From Candolleomyces eurysporus (lineage: Eukaryota; Basidiomycota; Agaricomycetes; Agaricales; Psathyrellaceae), in assembly GCA_027579435.1 (NCBI GenBank), contig JANBPK010000727.1, positions 92,982 to 156,981 of the forward strand: 64,000 nucleotides of DNA. Reading direction: 5' to 3'. A program made the translations under genes and the position numbers. Position 1 is the stretch's first letter; each line of letters begins with the position of its first letter. The notes beneath the pieces are model-generated. The model was not told the DNA's origin. It ran no database searches and saw only the letters and a list, made by a program, of their open reading frames with translations. Below, in pieces: positions 45,155 through 56,675 of this stretch.

Positions 45155-45418
45155 CCTGTTCAACGTTTTACTGTTCTATTAGACGAGTCCTTATCGTTGC
45201 AGCATAGAGGATTTGTGGAGGTAACAAGGCGAGGAGCCTACTGTGCCTATAGAAATTTCTATCAAGTGTTACGTAATGAAGCAGGGCATCACTCAGTTCG
45301 ATTCCTTGCGATGCCGCTGGATTTGGGTGCCCACAATTCTCAGAAGGCGTTCTTAACTATGGCGTCCAACCAATTGTAGCGACTATGCATTTTTCAATAT
45401 ATGATTAGTACAAGGGCG

Positions 45419-48400
45419 TCAAATACCGAACTGTATACCAGGTCCATGTGAGATTGCCTCAACAGTATCAATATGGAATGAAGCAAGGAACAACATCAAT
45501 GAGTAATTAATTATTGGACAACACAATTCTCTCCCCCCCNTCCCCCGTCGAGCACCTGCCGCGCCTCTCTGTGGGGCCCTGCCTACAAGACGGGGTATAA
45601 GTCGTGGAGGATCCGTGTCAAACTGATTACAGCTTTTATAATGCTCAGTGAGCAGAGTCGAGAGTGACTGAGGGGACGTGCTGTTCCAAATAGAATCGCC
45701 ACAGACGTAGCAGAAATGGCTGTGAAAGGGGAAAAAATCAGTGCATGGAACCTCATTCAGTGCCGGACAACGTACGTAGTGCAGCCTGGAGACTTGCACT
45801 AGGAAAATAAAAGGCATCAGTACTGTATACCGTGATAGAGGGTGTTGAGCTCTTACAGTCATGTGGTTGCAACCAGAATCTTTCAGAATGGGTGTTCGAC
45901 AGCCTATGTTCGTGTTAGGTAAATCGAGCAAGGCAATGGGAGAAAATGAACATACCAGGACAGTATCTCCAGCCGTGTTCCTTCATCAAAGCATCCAATT
46001 CTTCATCAATCTTGCATTCGTGTTGATCGTTGTCGCCTTCCGTGACCATCAAGCACGCCCGACAGAACCTGCTATGGCAATCCGGAAGGGTGCAACTGAT
46101 AAATGGATTTTCTAGATAATCTTCGCGAGCGACGACTAGGTTCTTCTTGCACCTGGAGATGGAGGACAAAGGACCGATAAGCAGTCGGTTCGAACAGCTC
46201 GACCAGAAACTTACCCTGGACAGTCGATCTTCACGACGACGGCTGCCATCTGCAAGTCATTATACTTATCAACCTCCTTTTCAGTGAGGTCTAGCTCTTC
46301 CACAATGAAATCATCCACATCTGCCGAACGAGTCTGAATCAGCTCAAAGCTCAACGGAGAGGGAGAACGGTGCTCACAACCACGGGCCAACGTCCTGTCA
46401 GGATCAGCGAAACATACTGGGCAAAGGATTGGATAGACGTTCTCCTCAAGCTGAGACCGTACATGGCCCGTCAAACAATCCCTACAGAATGAATGTTCGC
46501 AATTCATGCACCGTGACCCATCCACACCCTGGACGGTCTCAAAGCAAATGAGACACTCAAACTTCTCCGGCTTGTACCGCGGGTTGAGCTCGATGAACTT
46601 TTGTTCTTGCTGCTTGAGGTATTCATCAGAAGGCTTGATGACCTTTGACACGAGAGCGAGCTGCCACGCAAACTCGTTGCGAGAATCGCGATAAGACTTC
46701 CTCGGCGGCTCTGGACTGGGAGATTGCTGCGACGTGGGAGTCAAAAGCTTGGGGGAGCTGCCCTCTCCCCGCGAGGTCCCTTCGGAGCGCAACGTAAGCG
46801 TACTCGCCTTGCTCACGAGTTCCGGACGCAAAAGAAGTGGAGACCACGGATCGGCATTTCGTGAAGGTTTCCGAGCTCTCGTCGATGATTCCTCAACCTT
46901 TGAGGACCCACCACCGCCCCGGGCAGTCATAGGTACTTGATGAAGGTCTTCCTCGGAGTTGTCCACGAAAGAAAGGGTCACCCTTCTTTTCTGCTTCGCT
47001 CTCTCCGACAAAGGTTCTTCCTGGACCGTGGGTTGCTGAACACCCTCCATCTCTGGCTTGCCTTCCAGCGGACGGCGTTTGGAATCCGTATCTTCCGTCT
47101 CCTCGTGTCGTGATCCCCGTTTCCCGGCAGGAGACCTCTGACTCCTAGCTGTTTCCGGTTCCTCTTCCCGTAGTTCTGTTTGAGATTGCTTCGTTTCAAC
47201 GGTCTTCTTGGGTTTCCGGGAACCAAAGAGCAGGTCCAATTGTCCATTATCGTAGAACTGAGTAGTTCCGGCCTTGGGTGCGGCACTCGAACTCGATGCT
47301 TCAGCTGGCTTGGGCTTTGCCTGCGGTGCCGCATGTTTGGCACGCTTGGAACGTTCATTAACACGAGCCTCTTCCGGAACAGGTTTCCTTGTAACAGGTT
47401 TTCTCCGGTTTGACGGCTCTCCGAGTGCCTCATTCTCGAACTCCTGCTTGATGAAGCTCCGAAGCCCTTGAATGTCATCGCTTGATTGCCTCCTCCTATG
47501 CGAGCGCGTCTGGAATTGGGGTGGACGCTTGAGAATCATGTTCGACATCTGGGAATCCTCGGTGCGCCTGAATATTTCCCGAAGAGCGTCCCGAGCTTCC
47601 TGGTGCTGTATTTCGTCAGCTCGCCTTGAGCTTAGATGGTGGACTTCTTGCCCCGCATTTCGAGCTTCCAGGATCGTAGTATTGGCACGCCTTGGACTCG
47701 TGTGTTTGACTTCAGGCTTTGGTGCAGGAAGGGGTTGGACGATGGAGACCTCTTGAAGTGAGAGCATCCAGCTGTATTCACCCGCAGCGGGCTTTCGCGG
47801 AGCTTTGGTTTGGGAGGAACCGGAGGGTTGCGGAGAGGGCGACTGTAGAGGAGGGCTCGGAATGTCTTCCTTCAACGGGAGCTGAGCAGAAGCCAGTGGG
47901 GGTTTTGTAAGGGCAGTATCGTCGTCGTCGAGGTGTTCCAAACTGTTGACGGGTGCGCGGAGTTGGGAAGTGTTGTTCCCTGCAGCAGGAGGAAGTGTGG
48001 AAGATTCAGATACAGGAGTGGGTGGCTTTGAGGGAGAGCGGTTCATACTTTGAGTGCTCTTATCTTGGCCTCCCGATTCTTGCGTGCCTTGTCCCAGGGA
48101 ATGGGGAAGACCAAGGGGAACCTTTTCAGGCACACTCTCGCTGGCCTGGCCGTCAACACGAGGATCCGGACACAATTCCATGCCATTGACCCCTTCATTT
48201 TCGGAAAGTTCGTGACGATCGGGGAAAGGTGTTGCACGGGTGCGTTGGGTGTCCTGGGTGCCCATCTCATCCAATTGGACTGTGCACGAGGTTCCGTAAG
48301 TGAGGAAAAAGACCTCGTTTGCTATCAGATTTTGCTGTCGCAATGCGCTGGCAACGTGACTGCATACTGCATCGTCAGTGTCAAAAAACGACATTCGGAT

Positions 48401-49213
48401 CTGTCCAGCAGGTGAGTCACTCAGAGGGACGCTTTCAAGGAGAGCGAAGCGATGATTAAGCGGGCTGTGAAATCGGAAGAACGCTGCGATATAGCTAGGG
48501 GTATGCGTCCCATCGACAAGATCTCTGCTCGAAGCACTGATAACGGTGGCTAAAGCACTGTCTTCGGAGAAAAAAAGTAGAGGACTAATGGTAATCGTGA
48601 CAGTGATCTTAATCAACGTTGGGTGGATAGGAGGCCGGGGATAACATACCGGAATGCGGACAATATCTGGTCCTCGACGGACGATCCGTCGATCAGTGCT
48701 CTCCTCTCAGATAGAACGAGAGATTCAGAGAAAAGACTAGGTGGCTTTAAGAGGTCAGGAACAGATTGCCGGCATTGTTCCTTGAAGCGCTCTGTTGTGG
48801 TGGCAAGGGCCTCAAGAAACGTTAACTCGAGAGCTTGAGCGAACACAGTCGAGTGCACATACCTCCATGTACTCTTCGTTCAAGAAGAAATTCCGTACCC
48901 TTTCCATCTGGCTTGTGGGTGTAAGACCCTCCGCGTCGCGGTCAAGGGAAAATAGGGCTTGAATGCAGCTGAGAGTAACCAGGCCACAGATAGATACAGA
49001 CCTCTCTTCTTCCCCATTCACGTTACTGCATGACTTGCATATGAGAGGAATAGTCAGAACGTCCCGCTCTTGACTAGACTGTGCTAGTGTGGCACGGTTC
49101 GACTCGGGAGGTGCCTCGTATTCGCTGGCCCCTTCGTTGTTCGCTGTAGTGACTTCCGAGTCAGGTTCCTGAGCCCCCAGACTCCCATCGTCGCCATCCA
49201 CCCTTTGGAGCAT
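45419..49213 (-). CDS. RBR (RING-IBR-RING) E3 ubiquitin ligase with long N-terminal region
   Basis: RBR ligases form a thioester on RING2 before ubiquitin transfer. The start ATG is at 49211-49213. The first 200 residues are helical with no known domain (LICKSCSNVNGEEERSV; SDSPAGQIRMSFFDTDDAV). About 500 residues of Ser/Pro/Lys-rich disorder follow. RING1 is CLICFETVQGVDG...CEHSFCRDCLTGH...CPVC (about 46420-46560), the IBR is CPGCKKNLV...CHSRFCRACLMV..HEC, and RING2 is CPGCRTPILKDSGCNHMTCK. After splicing a short intron, RING2 continues SPGCTTHFCYVCGD; the Cys in GCNHM aligns with the family catalytic Cys. The C-terminus beyond HYKSCNQFDTDPP is uncertain because the last frame runs on through a poly-G/C stretch with an N; an intron may shorten it. 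Confidence 0.87.
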
Positions 49214-49860
49214 GGTGGGCGGAAAGGTATTGAGACAAGAGAGGAGCTATGGTGCGTCGTAGTTGAGAGAGTAGTGGGCGAGGACCCAGCTTTTGTTTTG
49301 TAATGGGATTGCGGCTTAGCTGTGCACTGGTGGGCGCCTAGTGTGTACATCAATTGCGTGGCATCACCTGCTACCGAGTAGCCAAGTCCGGAGCCGCCGT
49401 CTGTTGGGAACAGCGCATCACTGCTGTTGACCTCGTATGTGAGTTTGTGAGTTGATTCGAGTTAATCTTCCTCTGCGACTGCCGAAGATTTGCTGGACTC
49501 GCATTTATTTTTCTTCGAATCCTTTCNCAATAGATGCCGTAAGCGTCGGAGCTGAGATAATTGAGCACCCTGGACCAAAAGAAGGAGCTCAGGAACGGTT
49601 CTTGGTGCCCCATCTTCAAATCTCCTTTCATTCCTACCTGAACACAGGTTGCCAATCGATCTCGCTTAGTGCTCAAACTGCTGTGAACCTTTCCAAAACA
49701 ATGCACCAACCAGTATTCGGACATGGATAGCCATTTCGGGCCTCCTGCCACCTGGAGCAGGTTTCGAGCTTCTTCAGAGTAACCGTCAACTAGGCGAATG
49801 CACAATACTAGCTGGAGGTTTTAAACCTGACACATGTCGTTAGCGGCCATCTCACGGACT
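49214..49860. other. Intergenic, no gene recognised
   Basis: About 650 nt between the RBR gene and the degenerate region; contains an N at 49527. The minus-strand frame across 49371-49805 has no recognisable domain. Confidence 0.35.
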
Positions 49861-49889
49861 GTTGCAACAGGCTCAACCTATAAACGTCA

Positions 49890-52570
49890 CAGAGAATGAA
49901 CTCGAGGTCGCTGATCCTTTGCAACGAATCTTCTCATCGACGCAACATGACCAACATGGCCGTAGCCGCGATCCCTCTGACTCCTGACTCTGCGATGGCT
50001 ATCTTCGAACGCTGGAGGAATGACCCCTTTCTTGCCTCGTTCACTGAATAGGGCCCCGGCCGATCTGGACAAACTTCAGGAGATCATGAGTAAACTGCCT
50101 ATTCAGTAGGGAGTATCCGATCCCGCCTTTGAGGGGCTGTCCAAAAGTTTCAACCGAGTTAACAGCCTGAACTTGTTTCCTGGTCCGAAAAGACCGACTA
50201 CTGTGCTGCTTCGCGAATTTTCAAAGCGGTGAGTTGGTGCACATGTATACCTGGGTTGTTTTCTTTCTCATATCGATGAATGCGACAACATTGGAACGAA
50301 TTTTTGAAGTTGTCGTTGACGGTGGGTTGGTCATTTGAGCATATCGGCACTCTGAACGTATGTCGATGTCTCGTCACTTTTCTACCTTGTCAGAACCACT
50401 GATTGGTATCTCTAGGTTTCGATAAGGTCTTCCTCGTCAAGGTAGAGANCATACTGAATGAAAATGACAGACAGGAAGCCATGAAAGCCTTAGAANGGGT
50501 TTGTTGTAAGCACACTACCATTCTTGACCATCTGCTATTATACGTTAATGTGNGTTTCGGAATGAGGAGCACGACAGCTCCACTACATTATCTCGGATGT
50601 TTTTCGTCTTGAAACGTATAGGTGCGGTCATGACTGCGCTTCAGACCCAACGTAAAGGTGAGACGTCGTCTTCAGGGTTTCAGCCGATTGGGCGATCCGC
50701 AGCTTCTTTTTAGAGAAANTTCAGAAAATGAGCCAACTCAAGCTCGAGTTTACATTGGTTCAGCAATCCCCGCTCGGACAGCTCNGCTCCCAGCTCCTGT
50801 ACAACTGACTTTTTGCTTGCTGAATCATGAGCCTCCGTACGTCAATCTAAGCTTTGGGATGATCTAATGACCATTCAAATTGACTGCGGGGCCAAAGCCA
50901 GGCAGTTCAGTTCCGTGCTCACATACAAGCTGGACTAGAGTCGGCTACGAATATGGTAAGCTAATCCTTGCAGCGGTCGTTGGAAAACCATGNTCATCTC
51001 ACGTATACANAGATTCAACAGGGAAGTGCGGCTTGCAAGGCAAGTTTATACACCTCGTACCGGAGGTCTTTTCAGGTGCGGGGAACGATATCGTCGAGGN
51101 CTTATTCGGTTTCAAACGTGTATCTACCCCTGGGTCTGGCTTTAGTAAATGATGCACAATGTGGGTTGTAGCGGTCATGGCACAGCCAATGCACTGCTAT
51201 CGCCTTCTCGTCGGCCATCCGCAATGGACATGGGATGTCTCTGATTTAAATTGATTAGTGATANCGTGTCATAGAGACGGGGCCCCGTTTCCAACTTCAT
51301 CTTTACTGGAACGGGGTTTGAAACTTGCTGTTGCCTGGGTGAGAGGTTAACTTTGACCCAATGACAACATTTTCCTGACTATCGTTACACCAAGCTATCT
51401 TGCGGCTATTCCGAAAGATATCGAGTCTTTCCGAGCCTCTGATCCCCCACAAACAGTACATAGGCGTGAAAACGATATCTCCGACTCCTGATCCCCCACA
51501 AGCACAACATCTCCGACTCCCGACGCTGCGATTACTGTCTTCGGGCGCTGGAGGAAGGAATACTTTACATATGAGGATAAGAANGCTGGGCAGGACGGCC
51601 GANTCGAACTGTATAAGTTTCAAGAAAACACCAGTCAAATTGCCTATTCAGCTGCGCTGATCGACTCCTTCATAGCGAAGCTTGAGGCAATAGAAGCCGA
51701 TATTGAGACGTTAGGTATGTCCGCTGCCTCTCTAATTCGTCAGCTGAAGTAAAGATAGGCTGGACGAACAGGTTGGCACGCAACAGCTATTGTGATCAAG
51801 CCCTGATGACATGCTGACTTCTCAAGNCTCTCGTGCAGCGTAAACAAATCGCTGGCGATTACGGGGAGCCTCTCGAACTCAAGGAGTCCNGAAAACACTT
51901 CATACAAGTCGTTCCTTACCTTTCGTAGCACTCGGACCCGTTAATACCGCTAAGCCCCTAGAGGGATTTACCGTCGCAACTCAGNCTCCGGCGCTCGAAG
52001 GTGAGAAGNTGCTCTCAAAGGCTTCACAAAATTTTGAGCCCACTGCAGTGTCTCTCGGGTAAATCCAGAACAAGATTGAACTTCGGCATAATTCACTTCA
52101 TCTTGAACGGCCCGTGTCCCAGATTAGAGTCCGGGACGTAGACAGGGCTTTCCTGTGTAACCGACTTAATTTGTTTGCCGAATTATGGTCGGTATGTCGA
52201 TTGAAATTTTTGGAACGTCAAGATCTCGTGCTCTCGTAATCTTCTATCTCTCAGTCGAAAAGCCACTGGCAGGCAGTTCAGCTCTGTCCTCACGTAGGAA
52301 TCGGACTATGGTCAGCCACAAACATGGCAAGCTGAAGCANGGTGAAGGCCCCGGATCAAAAAATCATGCTCCGAGTCATCATGCGAATACAGAGGTTCAA
52401 CAGGGAGGTGCGGCCTGCAAGAAAGGCTTGTACACTGCTTGTAGAAGGCCTTGCCAAGTATCAGAACCAACTGGAGCACCTTAACATTAGTTNACTTCGA
52501 AGGGCTTCTCATCGGCACCGCCAGCCTTTCAAGCACACGTACGTACGCTCGGGTAGTCCCGGCTTCTGAC
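49890..52570 (+). pseudogene. Cluster of degenerate copies of an unknown protein family
   Basis: Protein-like plus-strand segments are broken by in-frame stops and N bases. Segment 1 (49970-50225) reads TPDSAMAIFERWRNDPFLAS, a stop, APADLDKLQEIMSKLPIQ, a stop, then VSDPAFEGLSKSFNRVNSL. Segment 2 (51505-51720) carries the diverged repeat TPDAAITVFGRWRKEYF and LIDSFIAKLEAIEADIETLG. The DNA at 50890-51090 (CAGGCAGTTCAG, TTCAACAGGGA..TGCGGC) recurs diverged at 52268-52440. At least two decayed tandem copies are therefore present. The helical, charged character is all that can be said; no function is proposed. Confidence 0.55.
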
Positions 52571-52791
52571 GTTTACTGCAGTTTACTGCAATTTAAAGGG
52601 CCTAATTTCCTGTGCTTGAGCCAAGTAAAGACGATAACAGGTGCTCGATGTCCTTTCGTCTCTGACGCTAAATAGCGCTCGGCGCTTGTGGAGCCTGGTA
52701 CGGGCCGATGCCTCCGATTCCGACAANTCACTTGGAACCGCGCCGAGTGGCTGCTTTGTCCGAACCAAAGCGCTCGAGCCACCATCCTTCA

Positions 52792-54195
52792 ATGAAACTG
52801 AAGAAAAAGGTTCTCAGTTTGTGGAAACTCACCAAGTCGTCCAAGGATGACTCTCAACCGGAGTGCGAAGCCACCGAGACGCTGCCGAGCTGCAGGTGTG
52901 CCTTCAAGTCTTCAGACCTTGGTTACAAGGACTGACGATTTCAAAAGTCTTACCCCTGAGGAGGACGGTTCACCTTCGCTCTCTGTATCTGTAGCCAGAG
53001 CCCCCCCCGGTTGAACTCGGAGACCTCCCAGCTGAAATACTCATCTCGATACTCACATTTGCCTGTGAAAACCAGGCTTACTACCGGGACCTTCTCCTCA
53101 CATCGAAAGGTCTCCAAACGATCGCGCAATCAAAGTGCTTTGGACACTTCCCCATCCGCCTTCAAACAGAGGCGCAAACTCGGTTCTTCCACTATCATCT
53201 CACCAACCACCCCGATCTTGGGCCTTTGGTCCAGTATCTATGGATGAACGGACCTCGCTTCGAGGCTCCTGACGTCTACCCCGACACCATCCCCAAGGAC
53301 AGCCTAACACTGGTCCAATACCGGATAATCGAGCGGTTGACGGGACTGAAAGCACTCGTATGCCCATACCACGTCTTCCAGCACATCGGCAGATGGTCAG
53401 AAACCCACCCAGATCGCTGTTCCCCCAAACTCCAAGAAATCGAGATACTGGATACGTGTAACCAATCCTGGAGCACCGAAACCTATCGACTCTACAGCCA
53501 AATAACCCACCTCAGCCTCCTCGAACCATGCCCTGAATGGGCCCAACCAACTCAATGGAAGCTGTTCCCTAACCTCGTAGGGTTCGCGTTTGAACTGCAC
53601 ACACGGCATCCTTCAGCACTCATTTCCACCAAGAACTTTCGCGAGGACGATGCGCTGCGCGAAATCCCGCCTGGGATTGAAATCGCCATTACCATGGCTC
53701 AAACGGACTCAAGCCGACNTTCCTTGGTACGTGCAGACTCTTGTTCTCTACTAGATCTGACCATGTNATTCTACTTATACAGCGGATGGCTCTTTAAATA
53801 CTGCGTATAACAGCGGTGGGCCGGTATCAGATCCAGGTGAGTTTGATTGTTAGCTTTCGTGATCGTTGTCGTCCTCGTTCGTGCTTCTCTCAGCTAGTGT
53901 ATGCTGACTGTGACTTTCTTCTCACTGCAAATTCTTAAGGTGGAAGAATAACAAGGCAGAACTGGCCACCACCACCTTCCCCCCCGCCTCTTCGGAGAAG
54001 TCGAAAGAGAGGGAGAAAGAGAGGAGCAAAAAGACGGGGAGTTGGATGGCTGGGCTCTTTCAAGGAAGCTCTAGCAAGAGCTCGAGCTTGGATCCTTCTG
54101 GTGAAGAGGGTGCCATTGGGAATGGGGAGTTCAAACGCAAGTCGAAGCAAGGCATATTCTTGGGGTTCGGGAAGACGTACCGTTGCTTGGGTTAG
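52792..54195 (+). CDS. F-box-like protein with basic C-terminus (3' structure uncertain)
   Basis: Probable substrate receptor of an SCF ubiquitin ligase. Exon 1 starts MKLKKKVLSLWKLTKSSKDD and splices at 52895|52948 (intron with CTGAC branch) to SLTPEEDGSPSLSV. The F-box-like motif VELGDLPAEILISILTFAC follows (53013-53070), then YRDLLLTSKGLQTIAQSKCF and a leucine-rich body (LTHLSLLEPCPEW-like) to about 53700. The eight-C run at 53001-53008 breaks the frame just before the F-box; seven would restore it. Exons beyond 53720 are uncertain. The last probable exon (53941-54195) reads WKNNKAELATTTFPPASSEK then a Lys/Ser-rich tail. Whether the gene is functional depends on the homopolymer. Confidence 0.6.
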
Positions 54196-54424
54196 GTTGG
54201 GTGGTCTAGGTCTGGTAATCGGTTATGGTTTTTTCTTGGGATATTTATCGTGCCGCTGGGACTTTGCTCGATTTTGGATTCTGAAGTTTGGATTGAGCTG
54301 ATGTATACTATGATTTGCTTCGCACTAAATTCTGATAGTAATTTATTCGACGCATTCAATTTTTGAAACAGGAAAGGGCCGCAAGCACGCACCCCATTAT
54401 CTCCCACTTTCCCTTCCACTATTC

Positions 54425-54830
54425 TCCTAACGATCGACCCTCCTTTAACGGCAACCCTCTTCTCCCTCCTCCGTTTGATGTCACATTGATACACCCTCGC
54501 CGTGTTGACTTCCGTGATCGTTACCTGCTCCTGCAGGAACTTGACGGCCTCGATCATGTTTTGGAGGCTTTGTTAGGCAGCTCCTAGGTGGGTGTTGAAG
54601 AGGGATTGGGCCTGAGGGAGAGCATCACTTTGGCCTGTGGGACCAAAAAAACAGCCTTGGAGTAATGTTCTGGAATGTAGGAAAATAGGCACCCCTAGCC
54701 ATAGACAGCTATCGGATTCTTTGAGTTGCGCTTCGGCGTAAAGCATATCGTTGAGCTCGTATGTTATTGTGATCGGTTTCAGGTAAGAGGGGGTTTCCTC
54801 TTCGTCGATATCTGCTAGATCGTCTTTGTA
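54425..54830 (-). pseudogene. PAC10: Prefoldin subunit 3 (PAC10/VBP1) pseudogene
   Basis: Prefoldin 3 is part of the hexameric chaperone that hands nascent actin and tubulin to CCT. On the minus strand TYELNDMLYAEAQLKESDS and CLWLG give the family core; a likely intron follows (GTGCC...CCACAG), then AKVMLS, a deletion/frameshift, and AQSLFNTHLGAA. A TAA stop (54573-54575) stands where the family has Lys before QSLQNMIEAVKFLQEQVT and ITEVNTARVYQCDIKRRRE. The N-terminal third of the normal protein is absent. A stop, a frameshift and a missing 5' part make it a pseudogene; a retained intron argues against a processed copy. A functional copy is expected elsewhere in the genome. Confidence 0.85.
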
Positions 54831-54914
54831 GATTTCGTTGTTTGACAAAAGCTTTAAGCTCTGTGCCTCCGAAAGGTTACAGACATTTTGATAACTGTCC
54901 TCTCATACTCCGAC

Positions 54915-55415
54915 AACTTTCTACTGACATCAATGCTGGCCGTTTCGTCCACATATCCCTAGCCGACCTTCCATATTCCATATTCGCTTTCGTCGACATA
55001 TCCCGAGGGATCGATAGTCATTCAACATATCCCTAGTCGTCGACCTATTCTTCAAACATAGGGGCTGTCAACTTTTTACCAATCCCGGCCGTGGCACGCT
55101 TTCGCCGACATATCCTCAACCGTCGACCTATTCTTCAACTCCATATGGGGTGTCAACTTTTCATCAATCCTGGCCGTGGCACGCTTTTGCCGACATATCT
55201 ATAGCCATCAACATATCCAGAGCCGTCGACCTATTCTTCCAACTCCATCTGGATTGTCAACTGTTGCCGTGACACGCTTTCGTCAACATTTCCGTAGCCA
55301 CCAACATATCCTCAGTCGTCGAATCGACGTCGATCTATTCTTCCAACTCCATACGGGGTGTCAACTTTTCATCGACCCTGGCCGTGGAACGCTTCCGCCG
55401 ACATATCCGTACCAA
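54915..55415. repeat. Imperfect tandem repeat, unit about 80-110 bp
   Basis: Recurrent blocks GTCGACCTATTCTTC, CATATGGGGTGTCAACTTTT, CTGGCCGTGGCACGCTTT and GCCGACATATCC appear about four to five times with unequal spacing. A minisatellite; no coding role seen. Confidence 0.75.
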
Positions 55416-55432
55416 CATACACTACAAACTTN

Positions 55433-55632
55433 CCCCCATGGGTGTAACACCTGGTCCCTGGTCCCCGGCTGACCCAGGTGGTTCGCCCGGTCGAGGCAGG
55501 TGCTACTCCCGGAGAGCACCTGGCACTGCCAGGAGATCACTCTCCGGCCAGGTCAGGTCATCAACCTGGGTTTTGTATCGCACACCCGGCACCTGTTTTC
55601 TGACCATGCCAGGTAAAATACCTGTTACATCC
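55433..55632 (+). mobile_element. GC-rich CCAGGTG element, copy 1
   Basis: Starts CCCCCATGGGTGTAACACC and closes CCTGTTACATCC, a short imperfect inverted repeat (GGGTGTAACA / TGTTACATCC). The inside is filled with CACCTGG / CCAGGTG palindromes (GCACCTGGCACTGCCAGG). Non-coding, high GC compared with its flanks. A related copy lies inverted at 57962-58171. Confidence 0.6.
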
Positions 55633-55871
55633 AAGACGAATTACCGTCGTGAGCTTCGAGAGTTTCCAGGACATTTCATTGGGAGAGCCAGGTTCTGAGG
55701 CATTTTGACTCGGGTACATTATCCCTGGGCTCGATGTGCCCCGTTCCTGAGTCGTGCCGGTTGCATCATTAGCGGCCAGTAATGTCCGCTTGAATTTTCT
55801 CACAATATCTATCGGTCGCCCCCAGACCGAGGCGTGCTAACCGCTGCGCAGCACATATCTTCTTTGCTGCA

Positions 55872-56675
55872 ATGCTTCTGCAAATTTTTGAACAATTATA
55901 TGTCAGCGAGCCTGCGTCCACCGCCAAACCACTTCAGCTTGGAGTCGGAGGAAACCCCTTTGTCTACTCCATTGCCCCCCACCTCATACACGTCCCATTC
56001 GCGACAAAGGGCCATATTGGCCACCAATACGACGCACCGTACCAATGCCCGTTATTTGTTGAGGCTGTTTTGGTCCTTGAAGCCGACAGAACGGGCCACG
56101 AGAGTTTTACGGTGATTAACGATGCATGTATGACCCAGCCCAGCCTTTGTACATTTCATAGGCCGCTTCTCACCATTTCCTTTAGTCGCTTCGTTTCGTT
56201 CACAGGAAGTGCGCTGAATAAGGACGTCTGTGTTGCTCAGGCGCTGTTTCATAACGGCTCTCCTCGTCGCAAATACTCGTTTGCTTTAAACCAATATATT
56301 GTTTATTTTCTGAGAGTGCATTGGCTTGCGATTTCAAAATTTTCAATACAGTTCGAAATTGATATCGATTCATCACAACATACGCTTTCTACACGGGTCG
56401 GGAGAATAATGGGCGCATGTACGGTTCTGGCAATATTTGGAGAATCGCCACTTACACACACTCTCCGCGAGCAAGTAATCCGTCCTGCTATCAGCAGACT
56501 GAGGAACGGTGAATGCTGGGTTCCATCAGAAGCTGGCTACCCCCTTGTCGCCTATCGTCTTTCGATACTGCGACGGACACACCACTCCACAGCGCGCACT
56601 CCATCCCTGATTGTAGAATTGACAAGTGTAAGGGGCATCGTCCCAGGCAACGAATCCATGCCTTCCCATGTCTGA
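55872..56675 (+). CDS. Unrecognised 267-aa single-exon reading frame
   Basis: Open over 804 nt between two GC-rich repeat copies. The translation (for example GNPFVYSIAPHLIHVPFATK, SFSRFVSFTGSALNKDVCV) matches no family I recognise, has no clear signal peptide or transmembrane segment, and lacks introns, unlike the neighbours. Codon use is less biased than in the core genes. It may be a chance frame or the remnant of something carried between the repeats. Confidence 0.25.
   Translation: MLLQIFEQLYVSEPASTAKPLQLGVGGNPFVYSIAPHLIHVPFATKGHIGHQYDAPYQCPLFVEAVLVLEADRTGHESFTVINDACMTQPSLCTFHRPLLTISFSRFVSFTGSALNKDVCVAQALFHNGSPRRKYSFALNQYIVYFLRVHWLAISKFSIQFEIDIDSSQHTLSTRVGRIMGACTVLAIFGESPLTHTLREQVIRPAISRLRNGECWVPSEAGYPLVAYRLSILRRTHHSTARTPSLIVELTSVRGIVPGNESMPSHV

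Noticed and set aside
54915..55415. CRISPR-like array
   Set aside because: Eukaryotic host; repeats are imperfect, with uneven period and no distinct spacers. It is a minisatellite.
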